Position numbers and translations under genes: made by a program. A stretch of 64,000 nucleotides of DNA from Pinus tabuliformis (Eukaryota; Streptophyta; Pinopsida; Pinales; Pinaceae), in contig CM062816.1 in NCBI GenBank assembly GCA_031772625.1, forward strand, positions 833,442,071 through 833,506,070. The letters are read 5' to 3'. The notes beneath the pieces are model-generated. The model saw only the letters and a program-made list of their open reading frames with translations. It did not search any database and was not told where the DNA came from. Positions 10,791 through 22,870 of the stretch are shown piece after piece; positions within the stretch are counted from its first letter, which is position 1, and the number at the start of each line of letters is the position of its first letter.

Positions 10791-12560
10791 TCTTTCTATC
10801 TATACATATTACATTAAAATATAGGAGTAACAACAATAAGTTAACATCTATTTTACCTTATAAAATATAATATTGATTATGTAACCATATTTAAAATTAC
10901 ACATAAACTTACAATATAACAATATCTTTAACCATGGATATTCACGTCCACTTTACCATAGATGTCATTATCTTTTAAATAGGATTTGTTACAATAACAT
11001 GGGCCAATACCATGGCTCATCAATACAATATGCTAAAAAACCATCTCTCAGTCATACTCAAAATATTTTATAAATGTTTTATTTGAATTTAATTTTAGAA
11101 TATTTTTCTATTAAATTAAAAAAATATATATTATAATTACTTTTGAGATATATCTACACCTCTATCAACGAAAATATATAAGATATAAATAGTAGCTATA
11201 AATTAATATCTATTTCACCATATAAATTAAAATAATAATTCTGTAACAATATTTAAGTTTCATAAACAAGCACATAAACACTTAATACTTTCAATATAAC
11301 CAGATTTTTAACCTTGGATATTCACCACCGCTTTACCGTGGATATTTTAACCATACCGTACTGTGGGCCAATAGGATGGCTCATCCATGCCACATGCCAG
11401 AAACCCATCCCTCATTTCACAATCAAAATAATACTTACAATTAACCAGACTTTTCACCATGAATACTCACCCCACTTTACCATGGATATTATTAACCACA
11501 CCATACCATGGTCCATCAATACCACATGGCCAAAATGCATCTCTCATATCACAATCAAAATATTTTATAAATGAAAAGTTTAAATTAATTTTATTACATT
11601 TTTGGGCCAAGAGACACTCTCCATCCTAGTATGGAAGTGTTGTTGTAATGTCCAATTATATTATGTTATGCTCGAATTAAATAACAATAAAAAAACAAAC
11701 TTATTAATTAAAATATTTTGACTCAGTGAAATTATATAAAAATTAAAATTAAACTAAAGAAAAAGAAAATTAATAATTAAAACTATCTAGATCCATCTTA
11801 ACTTAGCCAAGGATAAAATTTCTGCAGTTGCAAACCTTTCTTCAAGTTTTGCACTGATCCCTCATCTGGATTTAAGATGGATCTAGAGTGGTACTAGATC
11901 ATTTCATAATGAAGATATCATATTAATGTTTTTCATATGCACTAGTAGGACACTTGGGAAACTAGACTAGTCGAATTGAAAAAATGATGATTTAGTCCAC
12001 TGAAAATTTCTAAGTTTAAAATAAAAACGTATAAAAGAATGTTTGCTTGATCCCCTTAAGCCTAAATTATCTACTATAGGTGAATTCTTATCTATCTAGA
12101 ATTCAAAAACATGAAAATCATATCAACATATGATGAAGAAAACAACTCCTCAATACGGGAATCCAACTAAATTGTGGGAGGTGGATTGATGTCTTCCTTA
12201 GAGTCGAAGAACTCTAAATTTGCCAATTTCTTGGACAACTTTGTCACTTTAGTATCCGATTTCCTCTTGCTCCTCCAATATTTCCACAAGAACTTTCCCC
12301 ATTATTTTCCTTAAATGGTAGTATATGTCCATTATTTGCATGTAGTCCTTGTATCTAAAATCAAATTTCCCACCTACTCCAAAACACCTCCATTGGAGAA
12401 GAATCTAGGTTTTATTCCAGTTGCTCTCTGTACATTTACTATTTCGTTTTGCATATCTGGAGCAACATTTCTATGAGGGATTCTATTTGAATTCTTCGTT
12501 GCACTCTAAGCTTTGGAGCTAGAGGCTCTCAAGATGTTGTGTGTACCTCTCCTGTTTCAG
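10791..12560. other. AT-rich stretch with degenerate CCATGGATATTCAC modules, copy A
   Basis: No gene. Three diverged modules begin near 10930, 11305 and 11450. Each has a CCATGGATATT-like start, a CCACTTTACC-like core and a CATCTCTCAT-like end. The open frame at 11314-11574 reads through these modules and is not considered a gene. The rest is AT-rich. The matching stretch in copy B is about 31690-33477. Confidence 0.6.
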
Positions 12561-12899
12561 AATCCTCTAACTTTTGTCATGGTGAAGGTCAAAATGAAGA
12601 GCAGCCCAAAGGATAAAACGAGTCCAACATAACGGAAGGAGGAAGAGAGAGTGGAAGGAAAATAAAGAAAGCCTTACCATGTCGAGTCTTTTGCTTCCAG
12701 AAGCAAAGTCTTGGAAAGATATGATCGATTCGAGACTTGAAAGGGAACTTGAGAGATGAAGGGGAAAAGGGAATGAAAAGGATCTACTTGTGTCGAATTG
12801 GGCCAACATAAGTAACGCTTATTGGATTCGATAAACACATATGATAGACACAACAAGGATTCAAAGAACCACCTTGAAGAAGGAGAGATTTAGAGGATC

Positions 12900-13030
12900 C
12901 CTGAACAAAAGGCTGACACAAAACAAAACATAGCAAGGCCCGGGAAATTCCTTTGTGGTGCCATGATAGGGGCAGGGCGAGAGTGCTGAATGGAATCGAT
13001 TGAAAAGGATAGCATGCGCAGACTTATAAA
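12900..13030 (-). pseudogene. Minus-strand gene-start remnant, copy A
   Basis: The minus strand shows a TATA-like element near 13024-13031 and an ATG at 12964 opening MAPQRNFPGLAMFCFVSAF, a short hydrophobic leader that stops after 24 codons. Copy B has the same arrangement with a longer open frame (from 38742). It may be exon 1 of a captured or decayed secretory gene. No downstream exon was recognised. Confidence 0.35.
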
Positions 13031-13109
13031 GACAAACTAAGTGACATGTTGAAAGGAAAGATTAAATCTAGAAGGAGAAATGAGAGAATGTAGCACAAGC
13101 ATTCTTTCA

Positions 13110-16100
13110 TGGACACATTGAGAAAGGGGACGACATCCTCATTATTACCGTGCGAGGTGAAGCTACAGTTCAGATCTTCTTTTTGGAGACCGATCTTATT
13201 AATGATAAGACCATATTAAAGGTGAAAAATTTCTTTTGAAGTGTAAAATGTCCTTAGGTAACATATATTTTGAAAAAAAATTAGTTAACAAAGCTACAAT
13301 ATTTTTGATGGGATTGAAATATTCCAGGATAAAAGCTTATAACAAAAGTAATTAAATATAAATTATAAATAAAATAATTTAATGAGCATGACAACTAAAA
13401 TAATTTTCTATATAAATAACTAAATAAATTTGTAATATTCAGAATTAAAATAAATCTATAAAACTTGTTAATTTCAATCAGATAAATGTAATATGTTAAA
13501 AATTCCAAAATGTTATTGGAATTATAAGAACGAACGTTTTTTCTTTCCTCCACAATGCACCACCCAACCATGTTAAAAATGTTGACGGGCTGCAAAGTCG
13601 TACATTGCCAAAATATTATTGTATCAACGTGTTCATATTAATAAGGTTACTCAGATGGGTGAAGCAGAAAAGTTTCGTACTTGTATATTTGGAAGGATAA
13701 ACAAATAATCGTTGGGAAAAAGAAGAAGGCGTGGTTCTGGTAAAAACGTTTGGGTACTTGGATTTTGGATTTTGGTACTAATATTTATTTGTGCGTGCGT
13801 GCATGCATGATGGTGATTTATATATATATACAATGTGTAAATTTTCATTGTTTAAAATGTATTTTTGAATGCTATATAGAGTACATAACTGAAACATGAC
13901 TTGTAAGTCCAAAATTCTTTTGGAGAAAATTTCCATACATATATATAGGGGGAAAAGGGCCAAAATGTTAAATAGTGAGACTACTTCAACCATTTTAACC
14001 ATAAAAACTTTCTTTTCTTTTTTTTCAAATTCTTTATATGATGGATGTACAATTCATTTTTAAAACAATATTGATATATACGTATTTGACATGTACTCAT
14101 TGAGATTTCTAAATTAAAATTATTTTTTTTTGTTATTAATATATATTTGAGTATAAGTTAATATTACTTAATCTTGTTGTATATATTTTATTGAACACCC
14201 ACATTGAAAACTTTTGTTATTGGAATATTTTTAAATCTTACATATTACTTTTATTTTGAGAAATAAATGAATTACCAATCTCCCTTTTATTATTCTTATA
14301 AAGAAGTACTTGATATTTTTTATTTAATTTTCTATTTTCAATTACTTTTTTTCTTCGCACATTGAATATTTTATTATAAACTAATTAGAATATTTGATTT
14401 TGACATAAATTATTGACATAGATGGTCAAATGTTTATTTAACTCTCGTGTTGTAATGTTTTGAAAATTATAACGTTTAAACATCTTAAACGCACTTCTCT
14501 TTTACCTCGTGTTTACTTTCTTAAAGTTGGTATAAAATTATATTAAGTTATGAAGACATCGAAATATTTTATTTATGACTAAGACTGTGTGGAAAATTAT
14601 CATCCACATTGCTTTGTCATATCAACACCAAATTTAGTGACCGTTATTAATCATGCTTTTAATTAAAACTAACTAAACATGCATATTCATTTTTTGTTTT
14701 TTATCACGCTTTTAATTAAAACTAACTAAACATGCATATTCATTTTTGTTTCTTGATCATGCTTTTAATTAAAACTAGATAAACATGCATATTCCTTTTT
14801 GTTTTTTATGATACTGACATTGCTTTTCTGGGCTACTTAATTAGAAATATAAAAAAACAAATTAAATAATTTATAATATGAAATTATCATTAAATGTGTT
14901 ATTCAAGTCATAGTGCATAATTTGTGTCTTGTAGGTTTTGGCTCTTAATTCAGTATATTTTTCAATCAAATTTTATATAAATCCAACAAGGATTTGTTGA
15001 ATCACAAGTTTTAGTTACATAGTCTACATAACCTAAGTGGCTCGAGCTTTTTTAGCTATGTAGTATAAGTTTAAAAAATGCATTTTAAACAATAAAAAGT
15101 CACAATCTTAAGAAAAATTACATTGCTAGATTTTTCCTATAAAAATCCAAAACATGGGATAGTTAGAGTGTGCCAACTCACAGTCCATTGCAATTATGGA
15201 GAAATACATAAAAATTTGATTTTCCTATGAATGTTCATTTAGCATTTTCCTAACAAAATTTCATTTGATGAAATACTAAAGTATTATAATTAACTAGAAT
15301 TAAGTAATCTTAGTTATGTTCATCTACTACATTGTTACAATGAAATGGCTTGCAAACAATTTGTTGTGAATTGGGGTCCAAGACCTTACGAAAGGAATTC
15401 GAGGCATCGAACAATGTTTTCAAGGATACAAAATTATCGCTTAAGTTCGACAATCACTAGAGCTATTTTTCATACAAATACCTTTCCGATGGTGCAATAA
15501 ATTCCTGAATCAAAGTGTATGCAAAATTTATCACACCTAGAGGTTGACCTTTATGTTTTGACCACCATGATTTGATAGGATAACACATCAGCCCCCATCA
15601 TCCATGGAAACGGGGCTAGGAATGTGATCATGATGAAGAAGAATCTAGAAGAGTGTATATTATAGCTATAGTTAAGAGTTGAAGGAGTCAAACTTACCAT
15701 CTAGGAGGCTATCGAGTTGTGTTATAACTAGGAAACTAGTAGGAAAGGAGATTCCATTCTATTTGAGTGCATTTTGTTCCATAGATGAGTGGGGTAGCCA
15801 AGAGTTGATAGGGAGAGAACAAATAGAGATGGTTCGTGCACTATAGAAACACACAGGCCGATAGACCAAAGTTCCTTGTACTTTCATCCATTTGAATTCA
15901 AAGAAAGAGAGAGAAAAAACATCCACCACTTCCAGTTGTGTTTTCTCTCGAAAAGGTTTCCTCGGTAATATATTGTGCTATTATGGTTGTGAGTAATTTT
16001 ACTTTCATATGTTCTCCATTTTCTACATTTTCAAACTTAATCAGCCTATAATTCTAAGGAAAATAAACCTCATATTATAGATTTTAGATTTTGAGTGTAA

Positions 16101-17659
16101 ATTTATCAAATCTGTTTGGATGAATTGTCTACTAGAGTATCCATGGAATTTTATGGATCAGGAGGGGTTGGAGGAGGATTGTAGTTCAAATGCCGTGCTC
16201 ATGATTTCATGCCTTACAATTAGAGAGATCATGGAGTTGGGATAAATTTCAATATATTAGTATAAAACTAAGGTCTGCTTTATCTAGTAACTACGTCAGG
16301 GAAGGAGCCATTAGGGGCTTCTTAGATTTGAATTAATGGTTCCTCTAAATTTGTACAAGTAGTATTAAAATATTGCAATCAAGTGGTCGAAAGGTGGAAT
16401 GCAAATCTTCGTAAATAACATGCTTGTACAATGTTGGTGATAGGAAATTTTCATGGTCAATTGTGGAAGACCTTCAAGAAGCCAACGTATGATATCAAAT
16501 ACCATTATCCTCGGGCAGATGAGTGAAACAAGGTTCGTTTTAAGGGGTAATTAGAAATGCAGCATTGTATGGAAGCATCACAAGAAAAGCATGACTTCAT
16601 CTCGAGGGACACTCTCGCACCAATTCATCTCATTGAGTAATAGGCGAGATACAACTTACCAATAAAGGATCACAACCATCCCAATGTAAAGAAAGTTTTA
16701 GCCTTGTGAAAATGACATTCCACTTATGATCCTCAGGGAATTTCTTCCTTTGACACCGTAACTCTTCGGGCCAATGTTTATTGACACTATGATTTTTTCA
16801 TCTTAGGGATTATTCAATTAGGATAAATTGTCGTTTTTTCCTATTTTTAAAGGATTTTTGTAGATTAGTATAGGAAGATATCACCATTATAGCCATTATT
16901 TGCCTATAATGTTTTCACTAATATATGATTAAAAGTATTGAAATTAGTTTTCAATATATCTTGTGTACATTTTGGAATATTATGGTGTCCTTCATCTCCT
17001 TATCAAACTAATGTGGAACAATGGTATCGAAACAATATGGTCTCTACTATTTTTTTATTGTTTTCTATGACGATGTTAGGGTATATACACCTAGGCCCTA
17101 AGACAAATGAGTCTTCAAAAGAAATTCTTCACCGGCTATATGGCCCCATACAACAGGCGAAAAAAAACATGTGAGGTGGGATATTTTATCAGTTTTTTCA
17201 TCTACGAATCCATCTAGACATAAGGTGGATGATGCATCATTTCATCGTGATCCTTCAACAACTCCGCAACCCAACCTAGAACTGACTTCCTCTAGTTCAC
17301 CGCTGAGCCGAGAGTTCTTGCCATGGATAAATTGCCTCTTGTTGATCTCTTCAATGGGTATTTAGTACCCTCTTTCACGATATGGTTTCCTTTAGCGGCG
17401 TCCCGCTTTTATGGATCTTTTTATCCATTTGCCCAGGCTTTTCCCATAAATTCTCGCCTTTCTCTCCCGTGAGGCTTTTCCTCATAAAAGCTTGCCTTTC
17501 TCTTCCACAAGGCTTTTATGTTTTTCTTAAACTTAACATCTTTTTCCAGCTAAGTAACTTAATGGATCTTTATCTCCCAATTCATTAAGCTTATCTAGAA
17601 TTGGATCTAGAAGTCTTATCGTGAAAGGATTATCCATTCCCATTCACCAATGGGATTTC
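13110..17659. other. AT-rich non-coding tail of unit copy A
   Basis: No gene was recognised on either strand. It includes the 3 x 53-bp repeat at 14655-14811. At 17382-17640 there is a segment in which GCTTTTCC and GCCTTTCTCT-type words alternate, repeated at 56723-56990. Open frames at 16938-17365 shift between copies and are treated as accidental. Confidence 0.55.
14655..14811. repeat. Three tandem 53-bp repeats
   Basis: Three consecutive units of about 53 bp, each containing GCTTTTAATTAAAACTA and AACATGCATATTC. The same three units are present in copy B at about 52364-52518. They are adjacent, have no unique spacers and are not CRISPR-like. Confidence 0.9.
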
Positions 17660-18987
17660 ATTTGGCAGGGATCTCATCTCTTGGTGTCTTGTTTTCCAAG
17701 TGGTTAAATTATATTTATTTATTTAATAAAAAAATATTTATTTTCATTGTTACACCTCAGACCTAGCTTTTCTGTTACAACTCAGTCTTAGCTAAGGTCC
17801 GGCATGATAGCAACAGAGTGTTACATACAACAGAGGGGTGTTACATGATGGCACAAAGCTTGCCAATTTCTTGATGACATTGATAATAACTTGACGAGAT
17901 TAATTGTTGGGATGTATGTATTTTCATGAATATGTTAAATTTGTTTTAGGATCCACGCACACATAAATGTATCAAGCCATACCCCATTTGTTCTTGCTTA
18001 TAATGAGTAAGATGACTAAGGAGTGGGATTTCTCTCTCCAATACCTATTTGATTCTTTTTATGGAAATATAAGGGAATTTACATTTCCTTATAAAAATTA
18101 GGGAGAAAGATGTTGGTGATGGTTACAGGTACGGAAAATAGATTCCCCTTTATAATACTGCATGTATTGTGGTTATTTCCAATAAATAAGATCTAGACCC
18201 AGTATAATTTTCAGAGGCAATCTTTCTATGGACCTAGAATGTATATCTTATGTAATGATTGCTATTATTAAATTTAAAAAAAAATGTAGGTTTAATGATT
18301 ATGTCTTCCTCTCCCTCCTCAATCTCTGTCTATCTCCTTCTTCTTCTTCCCCTATTCCCCTCTTTCTATTTCACCGTCCTCCTACAAGTTTTAAAATTTC
18401 CAAAGTTATGTAATGCATATAGATTCTTAGGAAAATAGAAATTAAATAATAGTGCACACACTCTAAGCACACTAAGAATCACTGTGGAAACCCTTTGCCG
18501 AGAATGCCAACAAAACATAAGGCCACACCTCTCTATTTTTCAATGTAGTAAATTCACCATTTTATTTGCAAAAGATCCATAAAAGGAGGATGAAACTAAA
18601 TTATATCATAGTGTCCCAAATCCCCATGAGGAAAAACTCTAAAAATAAAAAGAATATAAGTATAAGAGCTAAGTTGGTGATGATATAATGGGCCACAGGG
18701 AGTGTAGTTGCCACATCAACTATCCAAGACCATAACTTTATCATATGAAGTTTGTTTTTGGGTTCTATTTATCTTCTTGGAGACATCTTAATAATATCTA
18801 TAGCAAGGGAGAACACAGACTAGACGATTCCTTCAAATTCTACCCTGATTGCAATGAAAATATTAGAATTGTTGTTTATGACTTGAAAGATGTGCCAAAA
18901 GTTCAAGGATGAAATTTATTTGTAAATATGGATATAAGGTAAAATATGATTTTGAGATGGTGGAAATATCAAATGATTATTCCTTAA

Positions 18988-20105
18988 ACTCCTTTTGATT
19001 TTTTACTATTCCTCCTTCATATTATTTTCTTTCTACGCATCCTTCCTTATCCTCTTCTATCTCTTGCTTTTCTACTCATCCTTTCTTGCCCTGTTCTTTT
19101 ATTATCCCCCTCTTACTATTGGTTGTCCCCTCTTTCCTACTCCCTGCCATCATCTTTTTCTCTCCCCCCTCTTCCACTTCGTCACTTCTTCCTCTTCCTA
19201 TTTTCCCCAAATTATCCTTCACTTTTTCTCGATTTCTCCTTACGCTTCATCTCCTTCTAATCCCTCCATTCCCTTTCTACTCATCTTATTTTTTCTACTC
19301 CCATTTTGAGATTCCGCCTTGCTTCACTTATTTTTTGATATCCCGTTCTTCCTCTTCCTCTTCCCTCCTTTACCTTTCTTCCTCGTGTTCTTCCCCACCT
19401 TCTTCCCCCTTCTTCCTTCCTTTGATTTCGTCTTCCTCTTTCTCCTTCACTTCTACTTTTTGTCCCCTCACTTTCCTCTTGTCTTGACCCCTCTACTATT
19501 TTTTCCCTCTTTCCTCCTTTCTCCGCGTCCTTGAGAATTGAATAAATCCCAAGGTTATGTTTTTCCACGTCCTCCTATTTTCCCTTCTCTTCCTCTTCTC
19601 TTCCTCCTCAATTTATACTCAACCTATTTCGAGAGTCCTCTTTCCTCCTATTTTTCTTTGATCTCCCCTCCTTTCTCCTCCTCCCCCCCTTCACCATCTT
19701 CTCTTCTATCCTTCCTTCTTTCTATGTTTCATATTCTTCTTTCTCCTTATCTTCCATATTACCTTCGTCACTTCCCTCTTGTATTCTCTTCTCCCCCCTC
19801 CATTTCATCTCCTCCCTCCTTTCCCAATTTCCTTGAGAATGGAATATTACCCAAGGCTATATCTCCTCCTACTCCTACCTTTCCATCTTACTTCCCCTTC
19901 GTTTACTCCTCCTTTTCTACCTCTCCTATTGTTAGATTCCTCCTTCCCCCTCCTCTTCTACTTCTTATTCTCTTCTTTCTCCTTCTCCTCCCCTTCTCCC
20001 ACCTCCTTCTCACTTCTTTAGGTTTTTCTTCCCCTTTCTCATTCTCTTCCATATTCCATTCCCTCACTTCCCTCTTCTCTTCCATTCTTTCCTCACTTCC
20101 TTTAG
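18988..20105. repeat. Polypyrimidine tract, copy B, uninterrupted
   Basis: About 1.1 kb of nearly pure C/T on the plus strand. It contains an internal duplication: the phrases CTTGAGAATTGAATAAATCC near 19529 and CTTGAGAATGGAATATTACC near 19831 are diverged copies of the same link between C/T blocks. This shows how the tract grew. Long Ser/Pro/Phe/Leu frames here are composition artefacts. Confidence 0.9.
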
Positions 20106-20244
20106 AATTGCAGAACATCCAACGCTATGCCTTTTCATAAGGCTGAGTTATATTTTGAAGGTAATAATGTTGGAACAAAGATCTATCTTGAATATATTTG
20201 TGTATTGTGGATTGTGTTAATTGTTGTAGTTTATTTTGAATATT

Positions 20245-22870
20245 TGAAAAAGAAGGTGGAGAGGCATCACTATGAGCCTTACATCAAGAACAGCTGTTTG
20301 AGCCAGCTCACCAGAGTTTTTCCATTGAGATTTTTGAGGGATGAGTATGCCCCGCTCATGAAATTGATCATGAAGTATTTCAGTTGTGAGGGAAGGTTTT
20401 CTCGCCTCTATGCCTATCACATCCGGTTGCTCATGCACTTCACCAGGGTGCAGATGATGAGCCTCCCATTTTTCATCTGCGGGAACATAGAGAGGATGAA
20501 GAAGTTCATGCAGCACAAGACCCCTCGACAGCAGCTCAACAGCGTTTATCACTTTGCTCTTATCCGGATTTTGGTGGACCATCAGTTGGGATTGCAGGGT
20601 ATTGCCTGGGAGGACTTCATCTCCCGTGATTTCTTCAGTGCTCCACCGGTGGTATCAGAGGCAGAGCATGAGGTGGGGGGTCCTTCACATCAGTTTGAGC
20701 ACCATGAGACTGCCACCATGCCAGTATACATCACATACCAGAAGGGCAGTAGACCGTTGTTTGCAGCAGCAAAGCAAGCGTTATCTCTACCCGGGGTGGA
20801 AGGGGCCTCGCTTCTGACATCAGCATCACAGGAGCAGGGCAAGGGTAAGGAGCCAGTGTAGGAGGAAGGGCCATCAGGTGAGCGAGAGACCGAGTTTTTT
20901 CTCCTCCAGGATGATGAGACGGATGTGGAACCAACGAATGCAGAGCTTATAGAGATCATCCGGGAGCAGAAATCAGAGATTGAAGACTTGTCCATTGATT
21001 TAGAAAGGGCAAGTGGAACATGAACTACCTGGAGCAGAGAAACAAATATTTTGAGAACCAACAGATGATCATGGAGCTGCAGAACATCCGTGAGCATCGC
21101 CAAGCTGCTCAAAGAAGAAGGGTTGCGCTCACATCTTTGGAGCAAGCAGTCAATGAGGATCGGGAGGCCAACCTTGAGAGGGTCAACATGCATTTGGAGA
21201 GGTTGCTGGAAAAAGCTGATCGGAACCTTGCTATATTGAGACACATGACTTTCCATTACAAAGTGCGAAACATGAGTGCACAAGCCCAGATAAGGAATTT
21301 AAAAGCAAAATTGAGGAAAGCAACAAGAAGGGTAAAATGAGCAAAAGAGCAAGACATGCTTAGAATCTTGGCTAAAGCATCCTTGACTCATCATGGCACC
21401 CCATAGAGATCCTCCAGCTCAAATTTCAAAAAATGGGAAAATTTTGGTCACTTGACAAATTTTTGGACACAAAACAGGAAATTCCTCCCTGTGCGCCGCG
21501 CCATTGGCGCGACGCTAAAATTCTAGGGCTCCAATCAAGGAACGGCTTGCATATTTGGATTTAGCATCGAAAATTACGACTACTGGTGTCTGGGCAAGAA
21601 ATTTTGACAAGATCTGGGTCTCCTAAAGGTCAAAAAACACCCAAAAATGGCCTCTCTGCCACTTTTTTGACACACAGAAAGCAGTCTTGGGAGAATGAAG
21701 ATTTGGAGGGGCAAATGAGCACCAAATTTGGAAATTCTAGTGGGGTTAGAAAGTAGACAGGACAGGCTTTCCAACAAGCCCACTTGGGCACATTTTGGAC
21801 ACCTGCAAGTGCCCCAAAATAGGCTCCAAAGTGGTGCGACGCACAGAGAATTTGGCGCGACGCACAGAGGAAAAAATTGCCAATTTGCTCCCGTTTCGCG
21901 AAATTTCGGGTCGCGACTTCTCCAAGTGGGCCCGGTCATCTACACTTTGGTTTTTTGGCACCAAAGGCGGCATTTAAAGACTTTTTCTCCAGATGGGCTT
22001 CTATCCAAGTGGCGAAGGAAGGCAAACGGTCACCCCAATGCAAATGTCATGTTTACAACGCTGCACCTGTAGCTGATGGTTGGCTTTGCATCTCCATTTC
22101 ACCATGATTCGAGTAACTCCCCAACCCTTGGGCATTCTATCTCTTCCTCACACATTCTATATATTGTATGCAAGTTATTTGCAAAGGGTTGGCTGGCTTG
22201 TAACTTCTGGGAGACTGTGGGAAAGAAACTTTGTTTCTGCACTGTGTATTTTTGACAGAGGATTAATGAAAGGCAGCGGCTCTGTTTCATGAGATTCTTG
22301 TGGTTGTGAGTGTAGCAAATGTGTTCTTATGTTCCATATGTATCTTGTTATGTTTCATAATTCAATTCACGTTTCATTTCAGTGAAATTTTCTAAGTGAG
22401 ATTAGGTAGAATTCAATTTATATTGCTCTGCATGTGGGAAAATTTAATGTACATTGTTATTCTTCTGTTGAAAAGGATTCATGCGACTATGACCTTTTCA
22501 CTTTCTTCAGCAATCTTTCCATTCCGCGTTACCTTAAACCGAAATTGCTGCACTTTTCGCCTACCTTGCCTCACGGAATAATCTGTGCCTTCATATTCAA
22601 TTCTCTGTTCTTTGCTGAGCGCCAGTCCCATAAACATCCCAGAAGCTCGGTCATTCATAAAATTGTTTTCAAAATCCCTTTTCACTTACTAGCCTAAGGT
22701 AAATATTGCATTGTAAGTCATCTCAGACCATTTTTTCTTATCCATTCACTGAGCGTGACTCGGAGAGAGCCCTCTCCTGCTCTGGTAGGGCTAGCTACCA
22801 GACTGAGCGTGGTTTGTGGTTACCCTAATTTTTGCCTTCCTTCAGCCTGAGGTAGATTTAGGTGCTAACA
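20245..22870 (+). mobile_element. Broken retroelement fragment inserted in copy B
   Basis: This 2.6-kb segment replaces about 160 bp present in copies A (about 8395-8558) and C. Its left part is coding and its right part (from about 21357) is non-coding and GC-richer, with repeated GCGACGCACAGAG words and an end reading GCTAACA. A TGCTTAG near 21357 after a purine-rich stretch could start a 3' LTR of about 1.5 kb. This suggests the 3' part of a larger LTR element, but no second LTR or target duplication is visible. It is a broken remnant. Confidence 0.5.
20250..21340 (+). pseudogene. Unrecognised interrupted coding region with coiled coil
   Basis: Coding-like sequence from the fragment. The first part contains FPLRFLRDEYAPLMKLIMKY and AYHIRLLMHFTRVQMM, then an acidic linker. 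The last part (about 21020-21340) is a strongly charged helical stretch (QRNKYFENQQMIMELQNI, later NLERVNMHLERLLEKADRN) with heptad-like leucines typical of a coiled coil. The family was not recognised. Accessory frames of this type occur in large plant LTR elements, so that is the favoured reading, but no polymerase domain is attached. Confidence 0.4.

Larger units (their letters stand above)
1..17659. repeat. Long tandem repeat unit, copy A
   Basis: First of three head-to-tail copies of a unit about 11.7 kb long once the Copia insertion at 2062-8039 is removed. The motif ATTTGGCAAGGATCTCATC opens the window, recurs with one change at 17660 and recurs at 57001. From each of these points the copies can be followed side by side for kilobases with scattered substitutions and small indels, a few percent by eye. 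The window starts and ends inside the array, so the natural unit boundary is not fixed. Relative to copy B, this copy lacks about 170 bp of the pyrimidine tract (near 1730), a 440-bp segment (near 14838) and a 1.17-kb segment (near 17268). No intact host gene is seen in it. Confidence 0.9.

Noticed and set aside
11314-11574. An 86-codon frame, also at 32239-32508
   Set aside because: It reads through degenerate non-coding modules, the C-terminal half shifts between copies, and no promoter or domain was seen.
14655-14811. Possible CRISPR-like array
   Set aside because: Three adjacent repeats without unique spacers in a plant nuclear context; an ordinary tandem repeat.
20690-21283. Minus-strand frame of 197 codons
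   Set aside because: It is the reverse of the coiled-coil coding segment and has no motif of its own; the plus strand gives the more protein-like sequence.
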